12,219 bases of DNA, taken from positions 1 to 12,219 of the forward strand of contig NWUY0300023739.1 of assembly GCA_004151065.3 (NCBI GenBank), read 5' to 3'. Each line of letters begins with the position of its first letter. Within the stretch, counting starts at the first letter, position 1. The stretch comes from Larix sibirica (taxonomy: Eukaryota > Streptophyta > Pinopsida > Pinales > Pinaceae). This document shows, in pieces, positions 1 through 8,764 of the stretch. Made by a program: the position numbers and the translations under genes. The notes below the pieces were generated by a model, which saw nothing but the letters and a program-made list of their open reading frames with translations, had not been told where the DNA came from and searched no databases.

Positions 1-225
1 TAAATTGGATTAATTATGTACCATTAATATAAATATATGAACATAGTTAAAGCAATGAAGGTGAAATAACATGATTGAATTTAATTAGTGTAAATTGAAT
101 TAACCATCATTAATATTAATTAAATTATTACTACCTGCATTAAAATAATTAATGCCTGTAACGTATTTTGAAATGTAAATTAAGTAAAAATTTATAAATT
201 AAGGTAAATTAATGAAACAAATTTG
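1..225. other. AT-rich intergenic sequence, no gene seen
   Basis: Very AT-rich DNA full of TAAATT and ATTAAT words. Bases 1-33 and about 90-120 resemble each other (both begin TAAATTG-ATTAA and continue into CATTAATAT), so an old local duplication is possible. No reading frame or RNA gene is recognisable. The stretch ends where LINE reverse transcriptase similarity begins, consistent with it being the 5' flank of a truncated LINE insertion. Confidence 0.6.
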
Positions 226-230
226 AAGTT

Positions 231-1350
231 TTTAGGCCAATTTCCTTGTGCAATCTGATTTACAATCATGCTAACGGGTCGAAGAACATTTTAACAAGTC
301 TTGTTTTTTATGAGTAGTTTGGCTTTCTCGATAATTACAAATCCATGATGTAGTAGGAATTGCACAAGAAGGGATACATCTGGTTAAAACACAAAAACTG
401 CCAACAACTATTATGAAGATTGATTTGGTCAAGGCTAATGACAGATTTAACTGGTTGTTTCTTATATTATTGTTGCTTCAACTAGGAATGAATATATAGA
501 CTTCTAATTGAATATATAGACTTCTAATTGGATCCTTGGGTGTTTGGATTCAATATCATTTGATGTGGTGATCAATGGATCGGCCTCATGGTTTTTCAAT
601 GCCACTAGAGGCTTAAGACAAGAGTGTTTTGTATCCCCTTTTCTTTTTTCTACTAGTCGTCGAGGGTTTAAGCATAATAATTAAGGGTGCAAAAAAGAGA
701 GGTGCACTAAGGGGATTATAATTACTGACTTAGTTTACATCTCACACCTTATGTTTTTATACGACATCATGAGCTTTGGTCATGGTTCTCTAAAGGAGCT
801 AGAAAAAATTAAGAAATTGTTGGACCTATATTGTAAAGCCACATGAATGGTAATCAACATGAACAAATATGTTTTGATGGTCAATGAAATGAATGATGAG
901 GTGATGAGATGGGTCAAATATCTTTTCCGAATGAACTATGTCAATCTGGATCAAGGTTAACGTATTTAGTTTTATATTAAAACCTAATGATTATCGTTTT
1001 GATGATTGGTTATGAATATATAACAAGATTGTAACTAGAACCTTGGTCTTGATGCAATAGATGTTTGTCTCACGATGGGAGACTAGTTTTGGTCAAATAT
1101 TTGTTGAAAGCATCCATGTGTTTTTGTTGACTCTCGCAAATAACCCAAAGGTCATTTAGCCAAAATAATAAATAAAAGTTTATATTTTATATGGACTAGT
1201 AAGTGGGCAAAAGGAGTTACTTGCTCAAGTGGACATAATTATCCTTCCCAAGGATACGAGAGGATGGGGACTTAAAAATATATTCCTTTTCAATATTTCC
1301 CTTATACGAAAAGAATTTGGAGTGGATAGTATTGATGGATTGTGGAGCAC
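231..1350 (+). pseudogene. LINE reverse transcriptase domain, broken
   Basis: The remnant once copied LINE RNA into DNA at the nick. Visible landmarks are RPISLCNLIY at about 234-263, IAQEGIH before motif A, motif A as DLVKAND with the catalytic aspartate at 422-424, NGSASWFF followed by RGLRQ at about 577-624, and HLMFLYDIMSF at 745-777 where the family has a FADD box. There the first of the two aspartates is Tyr (760-762) and the second is Asp (763-765), so the metal site is broken. Further on come LLDLYCKAT, LKPNDYRFDDWL near 985-1010 and LPKDTRGWGLKNIF near 1245-1285. Stops and frame changes are frequent. One frame change is caused exactly by a 20-bp tandem duplication at 491-530. Identification as LINE RT is firm; the subfamily is not determined. 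Confidence 0.85.
491..530 (+). repeat. Perfect 20-bp tandem duplication inside LINE RT
   Basis: The 20-mer AATATATAGACTTCTAATTG occurs twice without a gap, at 491-510 and 511-530. Reverse transcriptase motif A lies in the frame of base 422, while WILGCLD and GLRQ downstream lie one frame away. Removing 20 bases restores a common frame, so this duplication is the frame-breaking lesion here. The copies are identical although the rest of the LINE is heavily mutated, suggesting that the duplication is younger than most of the decay. Confidence 0.95.
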
Positions 1351-1829
1351 TGTGATTTCTAAATAATTAAAAAGGGATGACTATAGAAGATTGGTTCATA
1401 ATGGAGAGGAAAAACACTCTTGTAAATTTAATGGTTTGTAAGGTGATGGAAAAGACTTTTCCTTTAGTAGGAAATTGGATAGCTTGAAAAATTGGAAATG
1501 GCATAAAACTTTGAATTGGAGAATATCCTTGGATTGAGGTAAAAGGAAACTATAGATTGTCTGAGGCTTTTTTAGTTATGCTTCATGAAGTTCAGATTTT
1601 TTCTCTAGGGGAGACTGCTTCTTAGGAACATAGGAATGCATGGTCTTAGTGATGGTTATCAACTGTAGATTTAGATATACAAGGTATTTTCGTAGAGGAG
1701 TGGAACTCCTATGTAAATTTTTTGAATCATGGTGCTAGTAAACTATTTGAAGAGGATGATCAACTATGGTGATCAAAGAATAGGTGGTCAGGGATCTATA
1801 TAGTTAAATTAAGCTATGTAGAAAGGGTT

Positions 1830-2110
1830 GAAGAATATTTGGGCGAAGAAATAGTGTAGTGGTGGAGATTTTTTTGGAAATTAGTCTTCCCTTTAAAACC
1901 AAAATCTTGTTATGGTTTGCTTTATAAAATAAACTCTTAACCTGGGATAACAGGAAAAGGAGAAAATGGCAAGTGCCAAATAAATGCATCCTCTGCAATA
2001 CAACTATTTAGTCAATATACCATTTGTTTGTAAATTGTTCTTTAGCAAGGACTGTGTGGAGGGAAGTAGCTCAAGATTTTGTGGGATTAAATAGACGGAA
2101 CAAGCTTACT
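1830..2110 (+). pseudogene. LINE zf-RVT (zinc-binding) region, broken
   Basis: Between the RT and RNase H parts, translation in mixed frames gives WWRFFWKLVFPLKPK (about 1859-1905), then LTWDNRKRRKWQVPNKCILC, and after a stop HLFVNCSLARTVW (to about 2064). The CxxC followed by H-L-F-x-x-C is the signature of the zinc-binding region found C-terminal to RT in plant LINE and related proteins (zf-RVT family), thought to bind nucleic acid. The C, C, H and C positions all survive, but there are in-frame stops at the Q/R-like positions and a frame change near 1905. The region belongs to the same LINE as the upstream RT. Confidence 0.75.
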
Positions 2111-2315
2111 TTGGTTTATAGTCAAATTAGTCTCAAACTACAAGGCTCTTCCTTGTCTCTTCATTTATGGCATTTGGTGGACTAGGTATCAAATGACATT
2201 TTAGGATATGATCTTCTCTCTTGCATTGGTTGCACACATGATTAGATTGACAATGGTTAATAATAAGAACTCCCCTAAACATAAATATGTTAGATCCCTA
2301 CTAATGCCAAGTATA

Positions 2316-2800
2316 GATCTTGAAATCCCATGGGGATTCTTTGACGGTGCTAGCCAAGGTGTTCTAGGTTTATGTGGGGCAGAGGTTGTGCTCTTGTTAG
2401 ACTCTAATCATCATCTTCTTTTCAAATATGTTGTTGGGAAAGGCTCCAAACGTAGGGTAGAATTTCTAGCACATGGGTTATGCTAAAAGAGGTAGAGGAG
2501 AGAGGCACGAAACATTTATAGGTCTTTGGGGACTCAAAACTATTGATTGATTAGGCAAGTCATCACTGCAACATTTCAAACTTGGTCCTAGTTTCTATCA
2601 TGAATCGAGTGAAGGAGGTAATAGATACTTTTGATTCGATTTATTTATTTCACATATATCATGAATTCAGTACCCAAGCATACTTATTATCTAAAAAAAC
2701 CTTGTTTATGCAAGAGGGCTCTCTCCACATACTCTAGTACAAAGAAAGAGCTCTCATTTTAGATTGAGAAAAATCATGGTATCAATTCAGATGATGATAG
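2316..2800 (+). pseudogene. LINE C-terminal RNase H domain, frameshifted
   Basis: RNase H removes the RNA strand of RNA-DNA hybrids. The remnant reads PWGFFDGASQG..GLCGAE in the frame of 2208-2486, with the first catalytic Asp at 2343-2345 and the catalytic Glu (VEFLAHGL) at 2460-2462. A frameshift at about 2478 moves the rest into the frame beginning at 2480 (MLKEVEERGTKHL, then VFGDSKLLID with the third acidic residue at 2531-2533). The final conserved Asp, in the A-D-x-L-S context, is Tyr here (2681-2683). Stops interrupt the second half at several points. The DGAS and FGDSK motifs match the plant RVT_3-type RNase H domain found in many plant LINEs. A free-standing RNase H-like gene is less likely because zf-RVT lies directly upstream. 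Confidence 0.85.
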
Positions 2801-2810
2801 GATTTCAAAA

Positions 2811-3227
2811 TCAAAACTATGGTATGATTGCAATAGTTTGGAATTTAGTATAACTACATAGGTTAATGTGCAATGCTCTGCCTTTTGTCAGAAGTGTTAT
2901 CTTCTTTTTTTCTTTTTCTCTCTTTTTTTTATTTTATTTTCGAACAAGTAGGGATGGATCAGAACCTAAGTATTCAAGGACAATCTAATTATATTTGTTT
3001 TCCATCTCGAAAATATCAATATAAAGGTTTTTTCTAGGGAAAAAAATAATGAAAAGATATTAATGCGATCAATGGAATTTAAATTAATTCCTTTATATAA
3101 GTAATATAAATTTATTTCAATAATTGAAATTTGGTACTTGATATATAAATTAATGTATTTAATTTATGAATGTAAAGTAAAAAAATAAATGTGAAACTTT
3201 TCATTCTATTTAATATGATATTCTATT
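2811..3227. other. AT-rich spacer with pyrimidine tract
   Basis: This gap separates the two LINE fragments. The last trace of LINE coding fades near 2810. A pyrimidine-rich tract at about 2899-2941 (mostly T with some C) is followed by AT-rich sequence containing an A-rich patch at 3039-3052. No gene, tRNA or repeat family is recognised. The tract could be a slippage-expanded run, or the complement of a poly(A) tail from a minus-strand insertion, but no adjoining element supports that. Confidence 0.5.
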
Positions 3228-3885
3228 TTTTTGTGATGGTTTAAGGAGAGATGTTGACAAGCTCAAGAAGATCCTAGATCTTTTTTGCATAACTATAGGT
3301 ATGAAGGTCAATGCGGGTAAATATACCATATTTTTAATGGGTATCTCTAAAGAATATAGAAGTACATAGAGTTTTAGTAAAACATTAATGTTATCAAAAG
3401 AAAGATTGGGACTGGTTGAGAATAAGTGTGCAAAAGAAAATTTACGTTTGCGGTCATTGTTGGTTATCAAGAGGCAGTAGACTTGTCCTAGTAAAATCAA
3501 TGTTATAGTAAATAGATGTCTATTCGATGTCATTAGAATGGATACCAAGAGGCATTCTAGAGAAGATCATAAGAATCAATTTCAAGTTCTTATGGTCATT
3601 TAGTAGAGATGAGAGGGGAATCCTTCTAGTGAAATGATAAAGATTGGTTTTGCCTAAGGACATGGATGATTGGGGATTGAAAAATATATATATATTTAAA
3701 ACCATTGGAAACAAAGAGTGTGTGGAGGCTCATTCAAGGTAAAGGATGTGGAGTATTGTGCATCACAGAGGAGGGCTTCAATCCCTAGATGGTACATGGC
3801 AACTCGGATTCCTATTTGGAGGATTGGAGATGGCTCAGGGATGTCTAGGGCTTCAACAATATTCTTGTAGGGGGTAGATGACCCA
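3228..3885 (+). mobile_element. Second LINE fragment (3' part of RT region)
   Basis: A second, separate piece of an L1-type ORF2 begins just after the position of the FADD box. In the frame of 3232 it reads FCDGLRRDVDKLKKILDLF up to a stop at 3367-3369. In the frame of 3392 it continues with KKDWDWL, HCWLSRGSRLVLVKSML, YSMSLEWIPRGILEKI, FKFLWSFSRDERG and LPKDMDDWGLKNIYIF (to about 3700), and then WRLI and IWRIGDGSG in other frames to about 3885. These are the standard thumb and connection motifs of plant LINE RT. The segment repeats the part of ORF2 already present at about 770-1350, so it is an independent, more severely 5'-truncated insertion and not a continuation. Stops include a TAGTAA pair and a TGATAA pair. 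RNase H is missing. Confidence 0.8.
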
Positions 3886-4224
3886 ATGGAGTACTTTGAT
3901 TTGGAGGATAGATGGAGTCTGTGGATGCTAGATATGGAGTGTTGTAGACTTGTATTGTGTAGCTACATCACCTTGGAGTCCTTATTGTGCACAACATAAT
4001 CATTGCAACACATCACCTTTACCCTATCATGGATGTCTCACTTGTGTGGCCTATAGGGGATCATGTAGGTTGCTTGTAAGAGCTTGTGCGCACATAATAT
4101 TGTTGTCCTCACTTTCCTCTAATATAAATAGAGGGAAGATAGATTATTTCATTCATATCTCTTGTGTGTTCATTATTTCTCACTCTTGTGCAGAGATGTG
4201 ATTCTGAAGTGGAGCGCACTTGTC
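3886..4224 (+). other. Unassigned promoter-like stretch, possible LTR remnant
   Basis: The sequence from TGTTGTAGAC (3940) to the copia element has no coding signal that I trust; the longest open frame (3950-4201) looks like chance. It has the look of a U3-R-U5 segment: a TG start, a TATAAATA motif at 4123-4130 inside a small CCTCTaataTAAATAGAGG palindrome-like context, then a pyrimidine-rich leader with TTCTCACTCTTGTGCAG. The end expected for an LTR (CA plus a target duplication) could not be fixed, and the copia insertion may have cut it. This may be part of an older LTR retrotransposon; that is inference. Confidence 0.3.
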
Positions 4225-4695
4225 CTTTGCAATGGAAACTCATTCAATTGAAGTGCAATAAGTCAAATATCTAGTTAAGGTTGATTGAATGAAGTCATGT
4301 CTGATTGGTGGTCGACTAGTGGTCGACTACAGTTGACTCAATTGTAACAAAATGCCAACTTTTTGTAAAACAATTAAGAAAGCTTGAGATTTATGACCCT
4401 TTAGACAATCATCTTAGGCCACCTGTAATTGATTCAAGTATCACAGATTAGGGGTTTTGAATGTTGTAAATACATATAAATATGGTATGATGTAAGATTC
4501 AATTATTGAATTCTCAAAAATTGATTATTAAGTAATGAATAAGAGAGCATTTTAGCTCAAAGGTTTGTTGGTTTTCCTGGTCAAGGGTTTCCAGTGTAAA
4601 ATCTCTATGTACTGTGCTTGTATGCCATTTTTTACTTCTTGCTTTGCTTAACAAATCTATATGCATTTCTCACTAAGTTAGGTTTAGACCCAACA
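4225..4695 (+). repeat. Copia 5' LTR, lacking its first ~17 bp
   Basis: Homologous to 8793-9253. It ends CCCAACA, the inverted complement of the TGTTGGG that starts the 3' LTR. Similarity begins at CTTTGCAATGG; the sequence before it does not match the 3' LTR start, so the left edge was deleted or replaced. A TATAAATA promoter motif lies at 4475-4482. In the blocks aligned by eye there are 15 differences in the first 80 bases and 13 differences in the 125 bases from GGGGTTTTGAATG, many of them transitions. An 11-bp tandem GTGGTCGACTA at 4308-4329 is single in the other LTR. Confidence 0.9.
4475..4482 (+). promoter_or_regulatory. LTR TATA motif (5' LTR)
   Basis: TATAAATA, conserved at the equivalent place in the 3' LTR (9032-9039) within a well-preserved block. 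This is the expected promoter position for transcription of the element. Activity today is unknown. Confidence 0.6.
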
Positions 4696-4697
4696 TT

Positions 4698-4709
4698 CAG
4701 TATCATAGT
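4698..4709 (+). promoter_or_regulatory. Degenerate primer-binding site
   Basis: CAGTATCATAGT begins two bases after the 5' LTR. Plant copia elements typically have TGGTATCAGAGC here, complementary to initiator methionine tRNA. Eight of 12 bases agree, including the GTATCA core. The position fixes the right edge of the 5' LTR. Confidence 0.75.
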
Positions 4710-4820
4710 TATATTAGCTTCAGAGGGATGCCTTTGTTGTTGCGAGTTTGACTTGTTCTCGGATCTATGATAAACCTATTTCTAGTGGGAGTATTAAGGC
4801 AATGTTTATTGTATTAAAGA

Positions 4821-5640
4821 ATGGCAACTAGTTCGAGAGTTGAGATTGAGAAGTTCAATGGTCATAATTTTGAGTTACGGAAGCTTAAAATGGAGATTCT
4901 CCTTCTGGATAGAGAACTATGGATCTTTGTGGATCCTGGAACACCTCCTACTAGCATGTTGAAGAAAGATTGGTAGAAACTCAAAAGGAAAGCAAGAAGT
5001 ATGTTTCAATGTTGTCTTGTAGATTCGATGTTGTTGAATGTCTCAGGTGAAGAAATTGCAAAGTATCTATGGGATATGATGAGGAACTTGCATCAGTCAA
5101 AATCTATGGTTAACAAGTTGTTTCTTTGGAAGAAGTTGTATCTTCTAAGGATGAGCGATGGTGACTCAGTAACAAAGCACCTAAACACGTTCAATTTTGT
5201 GATAAGTTAATTATTTTTTATAGATATTAAAATCACTAAGGAGGAAAAATGTATAAGTATGTTGTGTTCTTTTCCGGATTCATGGGATATCTTAGTAGTA
5301 GATATTGGGACTAATACAACCACATTACACCTTGATGGTGTGTTTGCATCTCTATTGACAGAAGAAATGAGGCAGAAGAACATGGAAGGATCGACCAAGG
5401 ATGCCTTAATGGTGAGAGGTCAAGGTAAGGGAAAATCCTTCAGCGAAATATCTAAATCTAGGGGTAGATCTAAATCCCCATCTCAGTCGATGAGAATATG
5501 TTGGAAGTGCAGTAAAGATGGTCATTACAAAATAAATTGCAAGTCAAAGGTTGCCAAGAAAATTAAGGAATCTTGCGAGACGCAATTGACTAAAGGAAAA
5601 TCTTCTCAAGTTGAACCAGGAGATGTGTATTTAGCTTCGA
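4821..5640 (+). pseudogene. gag: Copia gag (capsid and zinc knuckle), two in-frame stops
   Basis: Gag packages the element RNA into virus-like particles in the cytoplasm. The ATG at 4821 opens MATSSRVEIEKFNG, a typical plant copia gag start about 125 bp after the LTR. The same frame runs to 5732 with two stops inside: TAG at 4974-4976 where a Lys is expected after DW, and TAA at 5208-5210 after FNFVIS. The text between and after them (VSGEEIAKYLWDMM, LLRMSDGDSVTKHLNTFN, CSFPDSWDILV) is the conserved UBN2-type gag region. A complete zinc knuckle C-X2-C-X4-H-X4-C lies at 5499-5540, preceded by an Arg/Ser/Lys-rich stretch. The two stops are the only lesions, so gag is the best preserved part of the element. 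Confidence 0.92.
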
Positions 5641-5870
5641 CAAGTACACATTCAAATCATGATGCATGGTTGATAAACTTAGGTGCATATTTTCATATTA
5701 CAGCTTGTAGGGAATGGTTCTATGAATATTAGAGTATGAAAGAGGAGATGTCTTCTTGGGATATGACTCAACAACTAAGATAATTGGACGAGGAAGAGTT
5801 CGACTAATACTAAAAGATGTAAGGAGTAGAACCCTTCTAAATCTATTGTATATCCCAAGTTTGGCCAAAA
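5641..5870 (+). pseudogene. Copia aspartic protease, active site lost
   Basis: The protease releases mature proteins from the polyprotein and acts as a dimer with one Asp per subunit in a D-S/T-G motif. Here YLASTSTHSNHDAWLIN-L-G shows the site: the motif reads Asn-Leu-Gly at 5676-5684, so both the catalytic Asp and the Ser/Thr are replaced. A TAG stop follows at 5730-5732, and a frame change at about 5742 moves the remainder (GDVFLGYDSTTKIIGRGRV, LLNLLYIPSLAK) into the frame of 5744 until about 5868, where the frame changes again. It is non-functional on three counts. Confidence 0.88.
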
Positions 5871-6902
5871 AATCTAATATATGTCAGCAAGATGAGTGAT
5901 GTAGGTGTGCATACTGTATTTAAGAAGGAGTGATGCAAAATGGATTAGGGAGTGATGGTATTGATTAGAGCAGTTTAGATTGGAACATTGCACAAGCTAT
6001 TGAGGAATTTCAACCCAAATGGATGTAACAATACAATCGGTCATCTTCTTGTCTAGTCGATGGGACAATTCTATGGCACTAGAGGATGCGACATATTGGG
6101 GAGAAGGGCCTTCGAGCTATGCAAAGCAAAGGTATGGTTGAAGGTTTTCCTAATTGATTTTTGAAGATCAAATTTTGTGAACATTTCATTTATGGAAAAC
6201 AATATCATGTAAGATTCCCATCTGGTGCTACAATGGCAAAATAGATTCTAGAGTTAATACATAGTGATGTGTTTGGACCAATACTAGTCCCGTGACTAGG
6301 AGGATCTCTATATTATGTTTCCTTCATAGACGATTTCGCTAAGAAAACATGGCTATATTTCATGAAGGATAAATATGATGTTTTTGGTCAAAGACTTTGA
6401 ATCTCTTGTAGAAAACTAGGTAGATAGGAAGATCTAGGCGTTGAGAACTAATAATGGAGGTGAATTATGTGATAAAGAGTTTGAACGGTTCTATAGGTGA
6501 TGTGGAATAGTATGTCGAAAGACTACTCCATACACACCTCAACATAATGGAGTTGCTAAAAGAATAAATAGGGAATTGGTGGAAAAGGGAAGGAGCATGC
6601 TTAGTGGTGCAGGACTAGCAAAAGAATTATGAGCAGAGGTAGTCAACACGGCTTGTTATCTGGTAAATAGATCTCCTACATCTGCACTAGTCAACATGAC
6701 TCCACATGAGGTATGGTTTGGTAAGAAGCCCTCTCTCACACATTTAAGAGTCTTGGGTTGTAATGCTTTTGTGCATGCTCCCAAGGAAAATAGGAACAAG
6801 ATGGATAATAATGAAATTAAATGTATATTCATCGATTACAGGGATGGAATGAAAGGATATAAGTTGTGGGATTCGATGATTAGGAAAACAATTTATAGTT
6901 GA
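5871..6902 (+). pseudogene. Copia integrase, D-N-K in place of D-D-E
   Basis: Integrase inserts element cDNA into chromosomes. The GAG-pre-integrase region (YVSKMSDVGVHTVFKKE, IGTLHKLLRN) has stops at 5931, 5946 and 5976. The zinc-binding region in the frame of 6071 keeps both His (6077, 6092), but its second Cys is Phe at 6185-6187. The core has HSDVFGP with the first Asp at 6266-6268. The second Asp of TDNGGE is Asn (6450-6452), and the Glu 36 residues later (NGVAKRIN) is Lys (6558-6560). The 35-residue spacing between these two positions is exactly the family's, so the assignment is secure although two of three catalytic residues are gone. A frame change lies near 6390. The C-terminal part (MTPHEVWFGKKPSL, FVHAPKENRNKMD, GMKGYKLWD) ends in a TGA at 6900 that replaces an Arg codon. 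Confidence 0.92.
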
Positions 6903-7130
6903 GATTTTATCTTGAGGGAAGTCAAGAGTAATTGCAGGAATGAAGTTGCTCCAATGGATAAGGAACTAGAGAAGCTCGAGTTTGAACTGAAAAATGAGGA
7001 ACATGATTCAGATGTGTCGATTGAATCAATTGAAGAGGTGGAACCACAAACTCTGGTTATGATGAGGTCTGTTCGAGTAAGGAAAAAAACTAAAAGGTAT
7101 AGTCCAACTAATTTTTATTCCATTTTTTAA
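6903..7130 (+). pseudogene. Copia integrase-RT linker, acidic
   Basis: An in-frame continuation after the TGA at 6900. It reads FILREVKSN, then a Glu/Asp-rich low-complexity stretch (KELEKLEFELKNEEHDSD, SIESIEEVEPQ) and a basic VRVRKKTKRYSPTNF, ending in TAA at 7128-7130. This acidic-then-basic spacer between integrase and reverse transcriptase is usual in Tnt1/Tork-like polyproteins. It is not a separate gene; the stop interrupts what was a continuous frame that resumes at 7131. Confidence 0.85.
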
Positions 7131-7920
7131 ATATCTGCCACTAATGACGATCCCATATTAGTTAAAGAGGCTATCGACTCTAAAGAGGGTGGACTCTGGA
7201 AGAAGTCCATGGTAGAAGAAATGGAATCCTTGGATAAAAATGAGATGTGGGACTTAGTCAAGCCACCTAATGGAAGGACACTCATTAGTAGCAAATGGGT
7301 GTTCAAAAATAAATTGAACACAATAGGTAAAGTCGAGAAATACAAGGCTTGACTAGTAGTGAAAGGATATTCCCAATTCATGGAGTTGACTTTGGAGAGG
7401 TTTTATCTTTTGTTGCAAAAATGGATTCCATTAGATTACTAGTGACTCTAGTTGTAGCATTTGATCTTAAAAGAGAACAAATGGATGTGAAGAAGCATTC
7501 CTGCAAGGAGACCTGGAAGAAGAAATCTACATGAAACAACCTAAAGGTTTTGCAATAAAGGTTAGTAAGGAGATGGTTTGCAAGCTGAAAAAAACCTTTT
7601 ATGGTTTGAAGCAATCACCTAGGATGTGGTACTAAAATTTTACCACATACATCCTTGGTTTGGGATTTGTGAGAAGCAAATTTGATCATTGTGTTTATTC
7701 CAAGTAGGAAGTCGATTGTTTCATTTATGTATCATTGTCTATTGATGACATGTTGTTGGTTGGAAACAACATGGATTCCATCAAGGAGGTGAAGACGCAA
7801 CTATCCTCCAAGTTCGACATGAAGGATCTCGGGGATGCTAACTTCATTTTGGGAATGGATGTTAAGAGAGGTTGAGCAATTAGAAACTCTAGATAAATCA
7901 AAGGAAGTATGCTGAGACAA
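7131..7920 (+). pseudogene. Copia reverse transcriptase, split over three frames
   Basis: RT makes element cDNA from RNA inside the particle. The start is seen in the frame of 7131 (KKSMVEEMESLDKNEMWDLV, SSKWVFKNKLNTIGKVEKYKA) up to a TGA at 7350-7352 in place of Arg. After a frame change near 7372 comes GVDFGEV, VAKMDSIRLL and REQMDVK, with the first catalytic Asp retained at 7484-7486. A further frame change near 7495 leads to [30 protein letters not shown] and SIDDMLLVGNNMDS, where the Y-V-D-D box reads S-I-D-D with both Asp kept (7744-7749). Then KFDMKDLGDANFILGMD ends in stops near 7873. The catalytic Asp residues survive, but the frame does not. Confidence 0.93.
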
Positions 7921-8716
7921 TTATGAAGCGTTTCAACATGCAGGATTGTAACTTTTAGTCAACATTCCTATTCCTGCAGAAACAAGACTAACTATTGAAT
8001 AGTGTCCAAAGACACAAGACGAAATAGAGGACATGGAACATGTTCCCTATGTTAGTGTTGTTGGTAGTCTAATGTATGCAATTATCTGTACTCAACTAGA
8101 TATTTCTCAAGCATTGGGAGTATTGAGTTGATACATGTCAACACCTTGGAAAGAGCTTTGGATTGTTGTCTAAAGAGTGTTTAGGTATCTATGTGGCACA
8201 TCAAATTATGCATTAATATACCAAGTCAAACCTAAAATCAATAGGGAACTAAATGTACATGCTTTTGTCGACACTGACTGGGTTGGAGATCTTAATCAAA
8301 GGAGGTTGAACAATGGCTATGTATTTAAATTATTTGGTGGAACAATCAGTTGTATGAGTAAGAGACAAGTTGTAGTTGCACAACCAACCACATAGGATAG
8401 ATATGTGGCAGCCACCCATGCAAGCAAAGAAGTAGTTTGGTTGTAGAGACTATGTTCATGGATTGGGTTTGAACAATAATCTATGAGGATAGATTGTGAC
8501 AGTCAGAGTGCAATCTTCCTAGCAGAGAACCCTAGTTATCATTCCAAGAGAAAGTATATTGATGTACGTTAACATTTCGTGAGAGACATGGTGGAAAACA
8601 AGAAGGTGTTGCTGGAAAAGGTAGATGCTTTGAAGAATATCGCATATTCTTTAACAAAGTCTGTGGGTACTGAGAAGATTCTTTCTGTAGAGACGCAATG
8701 GGCATTGTTTCCCTAG
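7921..8716 (+). pseudogene. Copia RT connection and RNase H, broken
   Basis: The frame of 8177 can be followed from about 7905 to the final TAG at 8714-8716. The connection region reads VPYVSVVGSLMYAI and VFRYLCGTSNYALIY, with stops where Arg or Gln codons are expected. In RNase H, VDTDWVGDL gives the first Asp at 8270-8272. The T-E-A-E-Y segment has become T-stop-D-R-Y (8390-8404), so the catalytic Glu is Arg. IDCDSQSAIFLAENPSYHS keeps the third acidic residue at 8498-8500. The tail IDVR.HFVRDMVENKKVLL and ALKNIAYSLTKSV is the typical C-terminus of plant copia polyproteins. Since RNase H primes plus-strand synthesis, this copy could not complete replication even apart from its stops. Confidence 0.92.
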
Positions 8717-8764
8717 TTCAATAAATTGAAAGTTAATATCTCTTGTTTCCGCAAAGAAGACAAC

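Larger units (their letters stand above)
228..2810 (+). mobile_element. 5'-truncated, decayed L1-type LINE (ORF2 remnant)
   Basis: This is the 3' portion of a plant L1-like non-LTR retrotransposon. Read across frames, it gives in order the fingers region of the reverse transcriptase (RPISLCN at about 234), motif A, the GLRQ motif, the FADD-box position, the thumb and connection region, a CxxC...HLF..C zf-RVT region, and a plant RNase H. This is the normal domain order of plant LINE ORF2 proteins with a C-terminal RNase H. The spacing from motif A (422) to the first RNase H aspartate (2343), about 640 codons, is also right for one element. The endonuclease domain and ORF1 are absent, so the copy is truncated in the fingers region, as expected for incomplete target-primed reverse transcription. 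The 3' boundary is uncertain: coding similarity ends near 2810 and no poly(A) tail is visible. Confidence 0.85.

Noticed and set aside
1804-1998. Minus-strand 64-residue open frame
   Set aside because: It lies opposite the LINE zf-RVT region, which explains the sequence on the + strand.
3683-3702. TA-rich run as a microsatellite
   Set aside because: Too short and interrupted, and it falls within the LINE coding remnant.
3210-3714. Minus-strand open frames opposite the second LINE
   Set aside because: They are shadows of the LINE, whose + strand translation shows clear RT motifs.
3950-4201. 83-codon open frame with many Cys and His
   Set aside because: Low-complexity composition with no domain; it lies in a promoter-like or LTR-like stretch and crosses the TATA motif.
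7127-7614. Minus-strand open frames opposite copia RT
   Set aside because: They are antisense to conserved copia RT motifs and have no motif of their own.
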